64,000 nucleotides of DNA, taken from Bufo bufo (taxonomy: Eukaryota; Chordata; Amphibia; Anura; Bufonidae). The DNA is taken from contig NC_053389.1 in assembly GCF_905171765.1 (NCBI RefSeq), positions 220,478,624-220,542,623 on the forward strand. The letters run 5' to 3'. A program made the translations under genes and the position numbers. Position 1 is the first letter of the stretch. The number at the start of each line of letters is the position of its first letter. The notes below the pieces were generated by a model, which did not search any database, was not told the origin of the DNA, and worked only from the letters and a program-made list of their open reading frames with translations. This document shows, in pieces, positions 10,064 through 21,872 of the stretch.

Positions 10064-13000
10064 ATGGCTGAAGTGAAAATATACTCTCTTAATGTTAATG
10101 GCGCTAATATCCCTCAAAAGAGGAGTCAGTTGTACCACACCTTAAAGAAAGAACATGTGGATATAGCCTTTATACAGGAGACTCACTTCAGACATATGCA
10201 TATACCTAATTTGACCAGCAAACAATTTCCCATGTGGTACCATGCGTCCCACTCATCGGCCTCTAGGGGAGTCTCTATAGGTGTAGGGAAGAATGTCCTG
10301 TTTCAAGTGTTAGCTAAACTGGCAGATCCGGAGGGCAGATACCTGTTGGTTAAAGGAAAAATCCTTAATTTAACGGTCACTATGGCTAACTTGTATGCCC
10401 CCAACTGTAACCAGACTAGGTGGATTTTACGGACGCTTGACATCCTGAAGCCCTTTGCGGAAGGTTTACTAATCATGGGAGGGGATCTGAACTTGATCTT
10501 CGACTCCACGAAAGATACCACATCTAGGAGGTAGGAACACGCCGGTTAAACAACTCCGCAAACTTTACCTTGCACTGGCGGATTTGGGACTCTCGGACGT
10601 TTGGAGATTGTTACATCCAGAGGATAAGGATTATACGTTCCACTCTAGAGTACACGATTCGTACCAGAGGCTGGACTATATTTTCTTATCTAATCAAGCG
10701 CTCCCGCTGGTTACGGAGGCCAAGATAGACAATGCGGTTATTTGCGATCATGCCCCCATAAGTGTAAGTGTAAAGTTTGAGGAATTGCCACGTAGATCCT
10801 GGACCTGGCGGTTAAATACTACGTTGATAGATGATGAGACCCATGCGCAGTCAATTTCACAAAAATTGAGAGACTACTTCCTGACTAATGATGTGAATCA
10901 GATCTCGCACCCCACTCTGTGGGAAGCTCACAAAGAGGTGATTAGAGGGGATTTTATTAGCCTAGGTACTAGGTTGAAGAGGCAGAGAGTGAAAGAATTG
11001 AACTCCTTATTATTACAAATATCTACGCTTGAAAGCATCCACAAAAAATCGCAGTCAAGTGAGGTGTATAACACCCTAGGTTCCCTACGTAGGCAGGTGA
11101 GAGATCTCCTTAATGTTAAAACGGCTAAGATTCTGCAAGCCCTGCGTTTTAAACATTACCTCCACGGTAACAAGAGCTCCAAACTAATGTCCGCTCTTTT
11201 AAAGCATCAGAGAAATAAATCCTTCATTCAGGTGATAAAATCCTCAGATGGCAATAGACTTACCAATACGCCGGCCATAGCAAAGGAGTTTTGTAAGTTT
11301 TATGGATCCTTATATAACTTGAAGGACACTGGTCCTTGCCCTGATATAGCCTCGCAGATTAAGGAATTTCTACGCTCCATAAAGATTCCATCAGTTTCAG
11401 AGGCAAATAGCCTTGAGTTACTGAAGCCTTTCACTGCAGAGGAGGTGGCACGAGTTCTAGATACCATACCATCTGGGAGGTCCCCGGGTCCGGATGGGTT
11501 CCCCATTGCTTATTATAAAAAGTTTAGAGAGATCCTTATCCCTTACTTTGTCCGCTTGTGCAACTCATTGCTCAGAGGGGGGACTCTGCCCCCACAGGCT
11601 CAGGCAGCGCATATAACAGTGATACATAAGGAGGGGAAAGACCAAGAAGCATGTGAAAGCTACAGGCCTATTTCCCTGCTTAACACTGATCTGAAATGGT
11701 GGGCGAAATTGCTTAGTGCTAGGATTTCTAAACTTCTGCCTGGGCTTGTGGGGGAGGAGCAAGTGGGGTTCGTCCCGGGACGGGAAGGGAGACACAATGT
11801 TAGTAGGGTAGTCCATGCTGTTTGCCATGCTAATAAGAATAGAGTCCCAATGGTACTCTTGGGTACAGATGCAGAGAAGGCGTTCGACAGAGTCAGCTGG
11901 CTGTACATGCGTAGTACATTGAAGGCATTTGGTTTTCCAGAACAGTTTATTGATGCCATATTTTCACTATACTCGTCACCATCAGCACGCGTCATGGTGA
12001 ATTGGACTCTGTCGGACGCCTTCTTGATACGCAATGGCACGCGGCAGGGATGCCCCCTATCCCCCACACTCTTTATACTAACCTTAGAGACCTTACTTCT
12101 GAAATTTAGACAAAATCCTGCTATAAAGGGACTGCGCTTAGGCACACACACCCACAAAATGGCGGCGTTTGCCGATGACTTACTCCTTATGCTGACTGAC
12201 CCTGTGAATGCTATGAGCGAGGTTTTGACAATTTTCCAGCAGTTCGGAAAACTGTCCAACTTTAAGATCAACCTAGATAAGTCTGAAGCATTAGGTATAT
12301 CCCTCTCCTCTGCGCAACAACTTAGACTTAAGAGGATGACACCCTTTAAGTGGCCACCAACCTCCATTAAATACCTAGGAATTAATATAGCTAATGATCC
12401 GGGACTGCTGTTCAGACTGAATTTCCCCCCTCTACTAAGTAAGATTGAAACTTTCCTTACAAAAAGCTCTCTGCCATTCCTTTCTTGGCTAGGGAGGAAA
12501 AATGTGATTACGGCTTACATATTGCCTCAGCTGTTATACACCCTAAGATCTCTTCCATTGCACTTACCTGCCAATTACTTAACTAAGATTAGACGGATAA
12601 TAGGGAGATACATCTGGGCGAGCAAAAAAGCTAGACTTCCATTTGGAATACTTACTAGGAGAATGAAACAGGGAGCATATCACTCCCTGATGTAGAGCAA
12701 TATGTACAAGCTATACATCTGGAGAGATGGATTGCCTTGGTGGGACTCACACCACCACCATTGCATGTAGAGATGGAACGTGCCCTAATGGGAAACTCGG
12801 CAGACTACATGCTGTGGTTCCCTTTCAAAAAAACGGATAAAGATTCCCTGATTAGCGTCATCACGAAAAGCACCGTTATTGCATGCAGCAGAACAGGGGC
12901 GCTTAACATGGGGAGGGGAAAACTGTCACCTCTGACACCACTTAGAATGTTGCCCCAGATACTAAATAAATCATATGCAGAATCTGGCCCCATCTGGAAC

Positions 13001-13870
13001 TCTCTGCCGGGGAAAGTATTAGGGGACCTAGCGAGAACCACACATCAGAATGATTATTATTCGTCCTTTGATGGAGGAAATGGTACTAAGTGGGATTTTC
13101 TACAAGTAAGGGATTTTGAGATTACATGTGCCAAGTTCAAAAAGTCTAAGCTTGTCCCACTTGCGGATCCCACTTGGTTAGAAACGTATACTCTGCTTCC
13201 CAAAACCCCTCCGAAATGCATCTCACTTATCTACACGCAATTGTTGAAGGACAAGAATAACGACATACCCTCTTATATTAGCGCCTGGGAGAGAGAGTTG
13301 AACTGCATATTGGATGATAGAGATAAGGGCTTTATTTTGACCCATTCACATGGGTTCTCCAAGTGCATACTGACCCAACAAAATTCCCTAAAGATCCTTA
13401 CTAGATGGTACAGAACTCATGAGCTGTTATTCAAAATGGGACTAGCGCCGAATGATCTATGTTGGAGATGTGGGGAGGATAAAGGATCTCTATCACATAT
13501 ATGGTGGTTCTGTCCGAGTCTGAAGGAGTTCTGGGAAGGTATTGAAAAGCTGATTTCCCAAATTTGCGCTATTGACCTGAAGCTCACCCCAGAGCTAGTC
13601 CTATTGTGGTTACCCCCTGCTGGCTTTAGACCGAACAGAATGAACCTACCCACACATATGATAGCGGCTGCTAAGTTGTTAGTTCCTATGAAATGGAAAG
13701 ATAAAGATCCACCATCCCTTAAGATGTGGCATGAGAAAATGAGCGACATGTGCAGAATGGAAGAATTAGTGGGGTGGACTTACAATACTAGGGATAAATA
13801 TCTACAGGTCTGGGAACCGTGGATCAAATATACTAAGAAGAGGGATACAGAGGAGATCATTAAGGGTTAA
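10064..13870 (+). pseudogene. L1 ORF2 (endonuclease-reverse transcriptase), frameshifted
   Basis: ORF2 nicks target DNA and primes reverse transcription of L1 RNA. Three open segments cover it. 10064-10534 is the APE-like endonuclease: SLNVNGAN at the N-terminus, IQETHF, LYAPN and GGDLN. 10584-12695 holds the end of the endonuclease (CDHAPISV) and the RT: SGRSPGPDGFP, YRPISLLNTDLK, GFVPGR, DAEKAFDRVSW, GTRQGCPLSPTLF and the catalytic AFADDLL. 12737-13870 is the C-terminal domain, with a Cys-rich WRCGEDKGSLSHIWWFCP motif. Breaks lie near 10530 and 12695. The catalytic Asp pair of RT and the endonuclease motifs are retained, so only the two frame changes stand out as damage. Confidence 0.93.
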
Positions 13871-14353
13871 ATTGCTGGGAGAATAAGCCTTACCTATAGA
13901 TTCACTCCAACCGCCCTAAGTAAGTTGAGATTGGGGGGAGTACACAGAGTGGACGCCTGTTTAGACTCTGACCATACCTTTTAAATACGTCTTCAGGAAT
14001 AGCCATGGATCCCAACTCCTGGATTGTATTAGACTACATTAGGTAGTTTTGGATGATAGGACTACTGTGTTTTCTGTGTCTGTATGTCCTTGTATCGTGT
14101 CCCGTTTATGTACTTTTGTTCACATATATTTATACCAAATAGCTTCATACACTCATTTGGTGGTATCAGGAAATCTAGATACGTTTGTGTGTCCTCACCT
14201 GCCTGTATTGTCGGGATAATCCCCTGGAAGCCTAAGTCACACTGAACTGTGTTAATGTGATGATATACAATAGATATTTTGCAATGTTGTAAATTGGTGA
14301 GACTGTTATCACTGTATATACAATATGTGCTTTCATTATTCAATAAAAACAGA
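13871..14353 (+). other. L1 3' UTR with polyadenylation signal
   Basis: About 480 bp follow the ORF2 stop. They end at AATAAA (14342-14347) and a further six bases before the 3' target duplication at 14354. No poly(A) run is present. Confidence 0.8.
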
Positions 14354-14375
14354 TTTGGCTAAAAGTTATAGCGTT

Positions 14376-16690
14376 TATAAACTATGGTACAAAAATGTGA
14401 ATTTCCGCTTTTTGAAGCAGCTCTGACTTTCTGAGCACCTGTCATGTTTCCTGAGGTTCTACAATGCCCAGACAGTAGAAAACCCCCACAAATGACCCCA
14501 TTTCGGAAAGTAGACACCCTAAGGTATTCGCTGATGGGCATAGTGAGTTCATAGAACTTTTTATTTTTTGTCACAAGTTAGCGGAAAATGATTTTTCTTT
14601 TTTTTTTTTCTTACAAAGTCTCATATTCCACTAACTTGTGACAAAAAATAAAAACTTCCATGAACTCACTATGCCCATCACGAAATACCTTGGGGTGTCT
14701 TCTTTCCAAAATGGGGTCACTTGTGGGGTAGTTATACTGCCCTGGCATTTTAGGGGCCCTAAGGCGTGAGAAGTAGTTTGAAATCAAAATGTCCTGTGAA
14801 ATCCTAAAGGTGCTCTTTGGAATGTGGGCCCCTTTGCCCACCTAGGCTGCAAAAAAGTGTCACATGTGGTATCGCCGTACTCAGGAGAAGTTGGGCAATG
14901 TGTTTTGGGGTGTCTTTTTACACATACCCATGAGACATATATACATATAATATGAGACTTTGTAAGAAAAAAAAAAATCATCATTTTCCGCTAACTTGTG
15001 ACAAAAAAAAAAAATTCTAGGAACTCGCCATGCCCCTCACGGAATACCTTGGAGTGTCTTCTTTCCAAAATGGGGTCACTTGTGGGGTAGTTATACTGCT
15101 CTGGCATTTTAGGGGCCCTAATGCGTGAGAAGTAGTTTGAAATCAAAATGCCCAGTGAAATCCTAAAGGTGCTCTTTGGAATGTGGGCCCCTTTGCCCAC
15201 ATAGGCTGCAAAAAAGTGTCACACATGTGGTATCGCCGTACTCAGGAGAAGTTGGGCAATGTGTTTTGGGGTGTCATTTTACATATACCCATGCTGGGTG
15301 AGAGAAATATCTCGGCAATAGACAACTTTTCCCATTTTTTTATACAAAGTTGGCATTTGACTGAGATATTTATCTCACCCAGCATGGGTATATGTAAAAT
15401 GACACCCCAAAACACATTGCCCAACTTCTCCTGAGTACGGCGATACCACATGTGTGACACTTTTTTGCAGCCTAGATGCGCAAAGGGGCCCAAATTCCTT
15501 TTAGGAGGGCATTTTTTGACATTTGGATCCCAGACTTCTTCTCACGCTTTAGGGCCCCTAAAATGCCAGGGCAGTATAATTACCCCACATGTGACCCCAT
15601 TTTGGAAAGAAAACACCCCAAGGTATTCCATGAGGGGCATGGCGAGTTCATAGAACATTTTTTTTTTTGCACAAGTTAGCGGAAATTGATTTTTTTTGTT
15701 TTTTCTCACAAAGTCTTCCTTTCTGCTAACTTGGGACAAAAATTTCAATCTTTCATGGACTCAATATGCCCCTCAGCAAAATACCTTGGGGTGTCTTCTT
15801 TCCAAAATGGGGTCATTTGTGGGGTGTTTGTACTGCCCTGGCATTTGAGGGTTTCCGCAATCATTACATGTATGGCCAGCATTAGGAGTTTCTGCTATTC
15901 TCCTTATATTGAGCATACGGGTAATGATATTTTTTTTTTCCGTTCAGCCTCTGGGCTGAAAGAAAAAATGAACGGCACAGATTTATTCATTCGCATTGAT
16001 CAATGTGGATGAAAAAATCTCTGCCAAAAAAAAAAGGAGGGGAAAGGCGTCTGCCAGGACATAGGAGCTCCGCCCAACATCCAAACCCACTTAGCCCGTA
16101 TGCCCTGGCAAACCCGATTTCTCCATTCACATCAATCGATGTGGATGAATAAATCATTGCCGGGATTTATTTTATTTTTTTATATACAAAGTGTTTGCCA
16201 AAGTATATGAACACAGCTCATAAGCCTCGGCAAACGTATCTTTTACTGCAGAGGAGAAATCTCGTCTTGCAGCGCCGCATACATTGACTTTTGTGTAATC
16301 TGACAGCAGTGCAATGCTTCTGTCAGAATGCACATCAGTGCTGCAGCTGGTTGATCGGTTGGTCCACCTAGAAGGTAAAAAAAAAAAAAAAAAACAGGCC
16401 GCAACGCAATTAATTTATTAACTTTATAATAACATTTGAACGGAACATATAAACTTTATTTAACTTTTTGAACAGAACGTTAACTTTTTTGCTTACCGGT
16501 GATTTTTTATTTTTTTTTACCTTTATAGGAAAAACCTCTCCTTCCCCATGGGACAATGTGCAAAGCGCCCAAAGATGTGGCGAAGTACATTATGCACTTT
16601 GTCCCAGGTGGAAGGAGAGGTTTGCAGCAGCTGTGAGTGAAAGGGCCCTAATAGCCCTGTGTGCCTGTCCTGTGAAACGCAATCCCTATG
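14376..16690. repeat. piggyBac interior: direct and inverted repeat array
   Basis: The non-coding half of the piggyBac, composed of about four copies of a 350-370 bp unit. Marker strings include cttccaaaatggggtcac (about 14704, 15062 and 15800 forward; inverted near 15590-15610) and a block around 'gtatcgccgtactcaggag' (about 14869 and 15231 forward; inverted near 15430). The forward and inverted groups meet in a palindrome at about 15283-15405, whose arms share gctgggtgagagaaatat-like sequence. From about 16000 to 16690 it is AT-rich and ends at the transposase stop. No coding potential is recognised. Confidence 0.75.
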
Positions 16691-18597
16691 CTAAGTGTAC
16701 CTGTGTGTGGTGCTTCCGGAAACACTCCCCTAAGCATAGGGCAGGGTGGTCAGGACAGAAATAGCGGGTGTCACGCCTTATTCCACTCCTGCTACAGACA
16801 CGACATTTTTTTCGGTCGGTTTGAGGTACCAGCAACGACACTGGGGAAATGTCGCTCGTGTAGACGGCTCACTACACTGGTGGATGAAGCCACGGAACCT
16901 CCTGGATACAGGAGGTTCTCGATGATCTCTTCCTGAAATTTGAGGAAGGATCCTGTTCTCCCAGCCTTACTGTAGAGAACAAAACTATTATATGCAGCTA
17001 ATTGAATTAAATATACAGACCCCTTCTTATACCAGCATCTGGTCCTGCGGGAAAGTAGATAAGGAGCCAACATCTGGTCATTGAAGTCCACCTCTCCCAT
17101 GAGCAAATTATAGTCGTAGACACAGAGGGGCTTTTCAATGACACTGGTTGCTCGTTCAATTTGGATTGTCGCGTCTGCGTGAATGGAGGAGAGCATGTAA
17201 ACGTCATGCTTGTCTCTCCATTTCACTGCGAGCAGTTCTTGGTTACACAAGGCAGCCCTCTCCCCCCTTGCAAGAAGGGGGGTAACGAGCCGTTGGGGGA
17301 AGCCCCGGCAACTAGGTCGCGCGGTGCCACAGCAGCCAATCTGTTCTAGGAACAAATGCCTGAAGAGGGGCACACTTGTGTAGAAATTGTCCACATAAAG
17401 ATGGTACCCCTTGCCAAATAAGGGTGACACCAAGTCCCAGACTGTCTTCCCACTGCTCCCCAGGTAGTCAGGGCAACCGACCGGCTCCAGGGTCTGATCT
17501 TTACCCTCATAGATCCGAAATTTGTGGGTATAGCCTGTGGCCCTTTCACAGAGCTTATACAATTTGACCCCATACCGGGCGCGCTTGCTTGGGATGTATT
17601 GTTTGAAGCCAAGGCGCCCGGTAAAATGTATAAGGAACTCGTCTACGCAGATGTTTTGCTCAGGGGTATACAAATCTGCAAATTTGGTGTTGAAGTGGTC
17701 TATGAGGGGCCGAATTTTGAGGAGCAGGTCAAAAGCTGGGTGGCCTCTGGGACAAGAGCTGCTGTTGTCACTAAAGTGCAGGAAACGCAGGATGGTCTCA
17801 AATCGTGTCCTGGACATGGCAGCAGAGAACATGGGCATGTGATGAATTGGGTTCGTGGACCAATATGACCGCAATTCATGCTTTTTGGTTAAGCCCATGT
17901 TGAGGAGAAGGCCCAGAAAAAATTTAAATTCGGAAACTTGGACGGGTTTCCACCGGAAAGACTGGGCATAAAAGCTTCCCGGGTTGGCGGCTATAAATTC
18001 AGTGGCATATCGGTTTGTTTCTGCCACAACTAAGTCCAAGAGCTCCGCAGTCAAGAACAGCTAAAAAAAAAAAACAGTGCCAAACCGATCTGAACTGTCT
18101 CAACCCGAACTCCAGACTGGGCGGTGAAAGGGGGAACTATTGGTGCGGCTGAAGTTGGGGGCTGCCAATCAGGGTTTGCCAGCACCTCAGGGACTCTAGG
18201 GGCTCTGCGGGGGAACTAATGCACGTGCCACCGTACCAGCTTCAACTGCCCTTCTGGTGCTCGCCACTTCACCATGTTGTACGGCAGTGCTGGTATTAGG
18301 TCCAGGTTGGGCTGCGCTGCTGGTGTATGCCTCACCACGTAATCCGACAGTGCCAGCCCCACTCTGCTGCCCTTGAAGCGGATCCTGCGCAACCTGTGGT
18401 GTAGCAACACGGGGCCGGGTACGCCTGGTGCTATCAGGGACCTCAACCTCCTCGTCCGAACTTTGGGTCAGACTGACACTGCTTTCTACAGGTTCATATT
18501 CTGACCCGCTGGATTCGTCAGATGAGGGTTCCCATTCCTCATCCGACTGGGTCAGAAGCCTGTAGGCCTCTTCAGAAGAATACCCCTTGTTTGCCAT
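16691..18597 (-). pseudogene. piggyBac transposase, three frameshifts
   Basis: Cut-and-paste transposase acting on TTAA-flanked ends. The minus-strand start at 18597 opens an acidic N-terminus (SSEEAYRLLTQSDEEWEPSSDESSGSEYEP is split here as SSEEAYRLL and DEEWEPSSDESSGSEY), as in the family. The catalytic core lies at 18054-16792 and keeps the three acidic sites: VDEFLIHFTGR, YHLYVDNFYTS and MGEVDFNDQM. The C-terminal Cys-rich domain (CRVC, RYFCPDHPALC, GECFRKHH) is readable down to a TAG at 16691-16693, but in another frame. Frame changes fall at a G/C run (about 18209-18213), a 12-base A/T run (18063-18074) and a 7-base T run (16806-16812). Full length would be close to the usual 580-600 residues. 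Confidence 0.9.
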
Positions 18598-19320
18598 TTG
18601 GTCAACTAAATTTAGGGGGTATTCCCTGATCGGGCAAACACTGCGTTTTGGGTGGAGGGCGAACTAAGGTGACACTAATACTATTATAGATCTGACTGTG
18701 ATCAGTTCTGATCACTTACAGATACTATAACAGTACAAATGCTGATTAGCGATACGCTAATCAGCGAATCAGTGACTGCGGTGCGGTGGGCTGGGCGCTA
18801 AACGATCGCTAACTACCTAAACTATCCTAAAACTATCAGTCAATACCAGTGGGAAAAAAAAGTGACAGTTTACACTGATCACTTTTTTCCCTTTCACTAG
18901 GTGATTGACAGGGGCGATCAAGGGGTGATCAAGGGGTTAATTGGGGTGATGGAGGGTGATCTGGGGGCTAAGTGTAGTGTTGGGTGTACTCACTGTGATG
19001 TCTGCTCCTCTGCTGGAACCAACCGACGAAAAGGACCAGCAGAGGAGCAGAGAAGCCATTTAACACATTATATTTATAAATATAATGTGTTAGATGGCTT
19101 CTGATTTGATTTTTTGAAAATCACCAGCCTGCCAGCGACGATCATTGGCTGGCAGGCTGGTGACTAAATACTCCTCTAACTTTTGCCGGCCCACGATGCG
19201 CATGCTCGGGCCGGCTTCGCCCGAAATCTCGCGTCTCGCGAGAGGACCCACCGGCGCGTCCAGGAGGAATAACAGGGCCGCCGCCAGGACGCAATCCTGC
19301 GTACGGCGGTCCTGTAGTGG
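18598..19320 (-). other. piggyBac 5' subterminal region (right end)
   Basis: About 720 bp lie upstream of the transposase start. Hairpins are visible at about 19053-19100 (arms around taacacattatatt) and about 19126-19162 (arms around ccagcctgccagc / gctggcaggctgg). The region ends at the inverted repeat next to TTAA 19321-19324. It presumably holds the transposase promoter and transposase-binding sites; no individual site can be named. Confidence 0.65.
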
Positions 19321-19871
19321 TTAAAAACACTTTTTTTTTACTTTACTTTATTTATGACATTCACTTTTGGGGGTCTGATCCCCTCTGCAATGCATTACAA
19401 TACATCTGTATTGTAATGCATTGCCTGTTAGTGTATGACACTGAGTCATACACTAACAGGTTGCCTAGAAGACCCAGCCTGAGGCTGGATCTCCTCGGCT
19501 CCCGTAGAAGGCAGTTCCCGATGCCGTGCAAGGTATTGGGCAGCCTATGCACGGCATCGGGCTGCCTTGTGTCGCATCGGGTCCCCGCCACAGCAGCGTG
19601 GGGACTCGATGCTATCGTTCACCTGACAGAAACCTCTATGTCGTGGTCAGCGCGGACCGCGGCATAGAAGGGGTTAATCCGCCGGCATCGACTTTTACAG
19701 CGATGCCGGCGGATACAGCTGGGGCCCGGCTACCACGGACTGCCGTCCCCTGCAGTGATCTCGCGCGCACCGCTCCGGTGCCCGCACGATCACTATGACG
19801 TACTATTACGTCAAATTGCGGGAACTCAGTGGTTCCCATGACGTAACAGTATGTCAAAGGTCGGGAAGGGG
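19321..19871. mobile_element. Right end of the outer TTAA-flanked element
   Basis: Outer-element sequence resumes after the piggyBac and ends with a CCCCTTCCCGACC terminus (read on minus) against TTAA at 19872-19875. A perfect-looking hairpin (tgcaatgcattacaatac / gtattgtaatgcattg, about 19388-19424) is followed by a second (tgttagtgtatgac / gtcatacactaaca, about 19427-19460). It is non-coding. Confidence 0.75.
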
Positions 19872-19875
19872 TTAA

Positions 19876-20221
19876 GGCAGGGGGATGGAAATCAGCCCAC
19901 CATAACTTCCCCTCTCCTGTCTCTCAAGGATTCATTCAGATTTCCTGAGACTTCGGGGTTAACACAGACTACAAGGGGAATAGGACTATACAATGCCACT
20001 TTCTATTTGTCTTTATCCCTTAGCAGTCCAGACACAGAGAGGTTGTTGTTCAAGGTTCAACCTTCTTAAACCTTCCTCAAACTTTCTTCAAACTTTTCAG
20101 ATACCAGACAATACTGTATCTTTCCTGACAAACATCTCTTCTCACACTCTGGAAAGCAGAGTGTCATGAATATGATATGGGGTGCATACTTGTAGTAGCT
20201 ATTATAGAAGTATGTGCTGTG
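19876..20221. other. Spacer without recognised features
   Basis: About 345 bp between the outer TTAA element and the first hAT element. I see no coding motif and no internal repeat. The last eight bases (gtgctgtg) are the hAT target duplication. Confidence 0.6.
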
Positions 20222-20754
20222 CAGTGGCGTTGCTAGGGCTGGTGTCACCCGGTGCGGTAGAAAATTGTCACACCCCCCCCCCACCCCCCGAAGCAATAAT
20301 TTTTTTGCCATATATGGGGGCTATGGTGGTGCTACTGCCATAGGGGGCATCCGTTAGCTCAGCAGACCCCCCCTAGGAGTCAGACTGGTCTCGGGAGGGG
20401 CACTTCCAGATTATTTTCTGTCCGCCGCCACAAAACAATAGTGCTTATAGAACAGACTACACAGTGTAGGGGTATACTGTATATTGTGTGGCACGGTGTA
20501 TGCTATATGTGTATAACATAAACATATTTCCTATGAAAACTTACAATTACTTGGCTTGGCCCTTGGGGATCTCGGACACCACTACAACACTTGGCTGGGG
20601 GGCTCGGTGGAGCTGATGTTGTGCTTTATCCTAATGAGAAAGATTTCATAATAAGGATTTGGAGAAGGGGCAGAGGGATAGCAGAGCAGGGAGAGGCTGG
20701 TGCTGCTACTAGGGGGTCATACTATGGGGGAGTAATAAAGCCCACCATAATGCC

Positions 20755-21722
20755 CCCCCTAGTAGAAATAATTCTCCTTTTAATGTCCCCATAGTGCCCC
20801 CATAATGTCCCAGTATAAAATACCCCTATATAGTGCCCCCAGTAAATTCCCCCATAGTGCTCCTCTCCCCCCTTCCTGCTAGTGCCCCCCATAATGTACC
20901 AGTATAAAATGCCCCATATATAGTGCCCCAGTAGATGCCCTCAGTGTCCGGCCTCTGATAGGCTGCAGGCCTAGTGTTCCCCATAATGCCCCCCAATAAT
21001 GTGCCAGTAAGTGTCCCCATAGATGCCCCCCCATCATGTGCCAGTATCAGGTGCCTCTCTTCCCCCCCCCCACATGTCCCAGTATCATAGTGACATCTCC
21101 CCCCCCCCAAAAAAAAGTGCCAGTATCAAGTGCCTCTCCCCCCGATGTGCCAGTATCATAGTGCCATCTCCCCCCCAACGTGCCAGTATTAAGTGCCTCC
21201 CCCCATGTGCCAGTATCATAGTGCCATCTCCCCCCCAAAAGTGCCAGTATAAAGTGCCTCTCTCCTTCCCATCCCCCATGTGCCAGTATCATAGTGCCAT
21301 CTCCCCCCCAATGTGATGTGCCAGTATTAAGTGCCTCTCTCCTTCCCACCCCCCATGTGCCAGTATCATAGTGCCAACCCCCCCATGTGCCAGTATCAAG
21401 TACCTCTCTCCCCCCATGTCCCAGTATCATAGTGCCATCTCCCCCCCCCCAAAAGTGCCAGTATCAAGTGCCTCTCCCCCCCATGTGCCAGTATCAAGTG
21501 CCTCTCTCCTTCCCCCATGTGCCAGTATCATAGTGCCAACCCCCCCCTATGTGCCAGTATCAGGTGCCAACCCCCCTCCCCCCCATGTGCCAGTATCAGG
21601 TGCCTCTCTCCTTCCCCCCCATGTGCCAGTATCATGGTGCCAACCCCCCCATGTGCCAGTATCAGGTGCCAACCCCCCTCCCCCCGTGTGCCAGTATCAA
21701 GTGCCTCCCGCTCCCCCCATGG
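20755..21722. repeat. GC-rich minisatellite in hAT element 1
   Basis: Degenerate tandem units built on gtgccagtatcatagtgcc and gtgccagtatcaagtgcct, separated by C-tracts. Unit length alternates from roughly 30 to 60 bp. Open frames on both strands across it are produced by the repeat and are not genes. Related CCCATAGTGCC-type arrays occur in the third hAT-like element (53290-54419 and 63252-63553). Confidence 0.9.
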
Positions 21723-21872
21723 CAGTAACAGTCGGGTATTAAAAAAAAAAAAAAACACTTATACTTACCTTCATGTCAGCCTCTTCCTGTGTCCTGCCCT
21801 GTATGTCAATATATGGAGTCAGTGCTTGTGTATTCTAATTTAGCCTGTATTTCAGAAAAGAGCTGCATTGCC

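Larger units (their letters stand above)
1570..14353 (+). mobile_element. L1-type LINE, near full length, split by a provirus
   Basis: A non-LTR retrotransposon with a short 5' leader (1570-1670), ORF1, a spacer, ORF2 and a 3' UTR ending at AATAAA (14342-14347). Target duplications of 22 bp with one mismatch lie at 1548-1569 and 14354-14375, sharing taaaagttatagcgtt. The duplication lies in piggyBac sequence, so the L1 is younger than the piggyBac. A retrovirus-like provirus with an ATAT duplication sits in the spacer between the ORFs. There is no long poly(A) tail: the element stops a few bases after the polyadenylation signal. Without the provirus it would be about 5.9 kb, normal for vertebrate L1. 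Confidence 0.93.
1188..19320 (-). mobile_element. piggyBac DNA transposon, split by an L1
   Basis: The element is bounded by TTAA duplications at 1184-1187 and 19321-19324. Its ends begin CCACCTCAGCC on the left and, read inward from the right, CCACTACAGGACC, so the inverted repeat is about CCAC(C/T)(T/A)CAG. piggyBac elements target and duplicate TTAA. A decayed transposase (16691-18597, minus strand) lies inside. An L1 at 1570-14353 splits the transposon: the piggyBac sequence around 'aaaagttatagcg' occurs on both sides as the L1 target duplication. Without the L1 the element would be about 5.3 kb, longer than a typical 2.5-3 kb piggyBac because of the repeat-rich left half (14376-16690). 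Confidence 0.9.

Noticed and set aside
11660..12367. 235-codon antisense frame across L1 RT
   Set aside because: Shadow of the RT domain, which has all catalytic motifs on plus.
21047..21430. Gly/Trp-rich frames over the C-rich minisatellite
   Set aside because: Low-complexity translation of the repeat; equivalent frames exist on the other strand.
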